Part shown: piece after piece, positions 63,899-64,000 of the stretch
Position numbering within the stretch: position 1 is the first letter of the stretch
How the letters are laid out: every line of letters starts with the position of its first letter
Assembly (NCBI RefSeq): GCF_016458275.1
Contig: NZ_JAEMHM010000014.1
Coordinates: 96,819 to 160,818 of the forward strand
From: Geomesophilobacter sediminis
GTDB taxonomy: Bacteria; Desulfobacterota; Desulfuromonadia; Geobacterales; Geobacteraceae
DNA: 64,000 nucleotides
Direction of reading: 5' to 3'
Translations under genes and position numbers: made by a program
The notes under the pieces: model-generated
The model's input: the letters and a program-made list of their open reading frames with translations, nothing else
What the model was told of the DNA's origin: nothing
Database searches by the model: none

Positions 63899-64000
63899 AT
63901 GATCCTCCGGCTATGGATCTGGAAGGCAAATCCCCCTAAATCCCAGTGTTGTCCGGTTAGCTTTTTGCTTTAAAAAAGTTGTTCAGTACAGTCATTTTTT

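Overview
The window looks like a chromosomal segment from a member of the Geobacteraceae (Geobacter/Geomonas-like Desulfuromonadales). Coding DNA is GC-rich and rich in two-component, sigma-54, c-di-GMP and chemotaxis genes. It has c-type heme motifs in a sensor kinase and a membrane protein, a bacteriohemerythrin, a dicarboxylate carrier, and short dispersed intergenic repeats of the kind common in these genomes. No rRNA, tRNA, CRISPR array, insertion sequence or complete prophage was recognised. Most genes lie on the minus strand. The placement is inferred from gene content, not from a marker gene.

1-9.4 kb (minus strand) is metabolism and signalling: split transketolase tktA/tktB, translationally coupled to a prepilin-like protein, then a sensor kinase with a periplasmic CxxCH heme motif and an NtrC-type regulator cut by the window edge. 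Upstream lie a small hypothetical gene, a short cobalamin methionine synthase, a GerMN lipoprotein-like gene and murI. 9.4-13.5 kb carries pyruvate carboxylase (+) with a clear promoter and terminator.

13.5-18.5 kb is the most unusual stretch. A large minus-strand protein carries a sigma-70 region-4-like helix-turn-helix and winged-helix-like segments. Upstream of it is a 21-bp tandem array nested in a longer duplication, then a minus-strand protein with an FN3-like tail. A shared AT-rich motif lies about 60 bp before both start codons. A gene-free stretch with DnaA-box-like sequences follows. 18.6-29.8 kb holds a siroheme nitrite/sulfite reductase with a heme-rich CopD/cytochrome-b5 fusion, a VirK/YbjX protein, aminopeptidase N, exported MsrA and MsrB, a bacteriohemerythrin, two small exported proteins, a PilZ protein and a CheX-like fusion, with a CheY-like receiver at about 30 kb.

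30.6-35.6 kb forms a self-consistent circuit: a solute-binding-domain sensor kinase, a sigma-54 response regulator, paired palindromes, a -24/-12 promoter, then dctA. An MCP follows. 37.1-44.7 kb is a four-gene stress-type cluster: PrkA kinase, YeaH/YhbH (DUF444), SpoVR and a second PrkA-like protein. 45.2-49.8 kb has a PAS/GAF diguanylate cyclase and an overlapping EEP-hydrolase/phospholipase D pair.

49.9-53.4 kb holds a small hypothetical gene, an unannotated 35-codon ORF, a gene-poor stretch with duplicated terminator-like hairpins, a DUF362 ferredoxin-like protein and a degenerate double-receiver protein. 53.5-64 kb holds a TPR protein, a GAF-sensing sigma-54 activator with a large conserved partner and an MBL hydrolase, a glycosyltransferase, rmuC coupled to an alpha/beta hydrolase, and a DUF559 nuclease.
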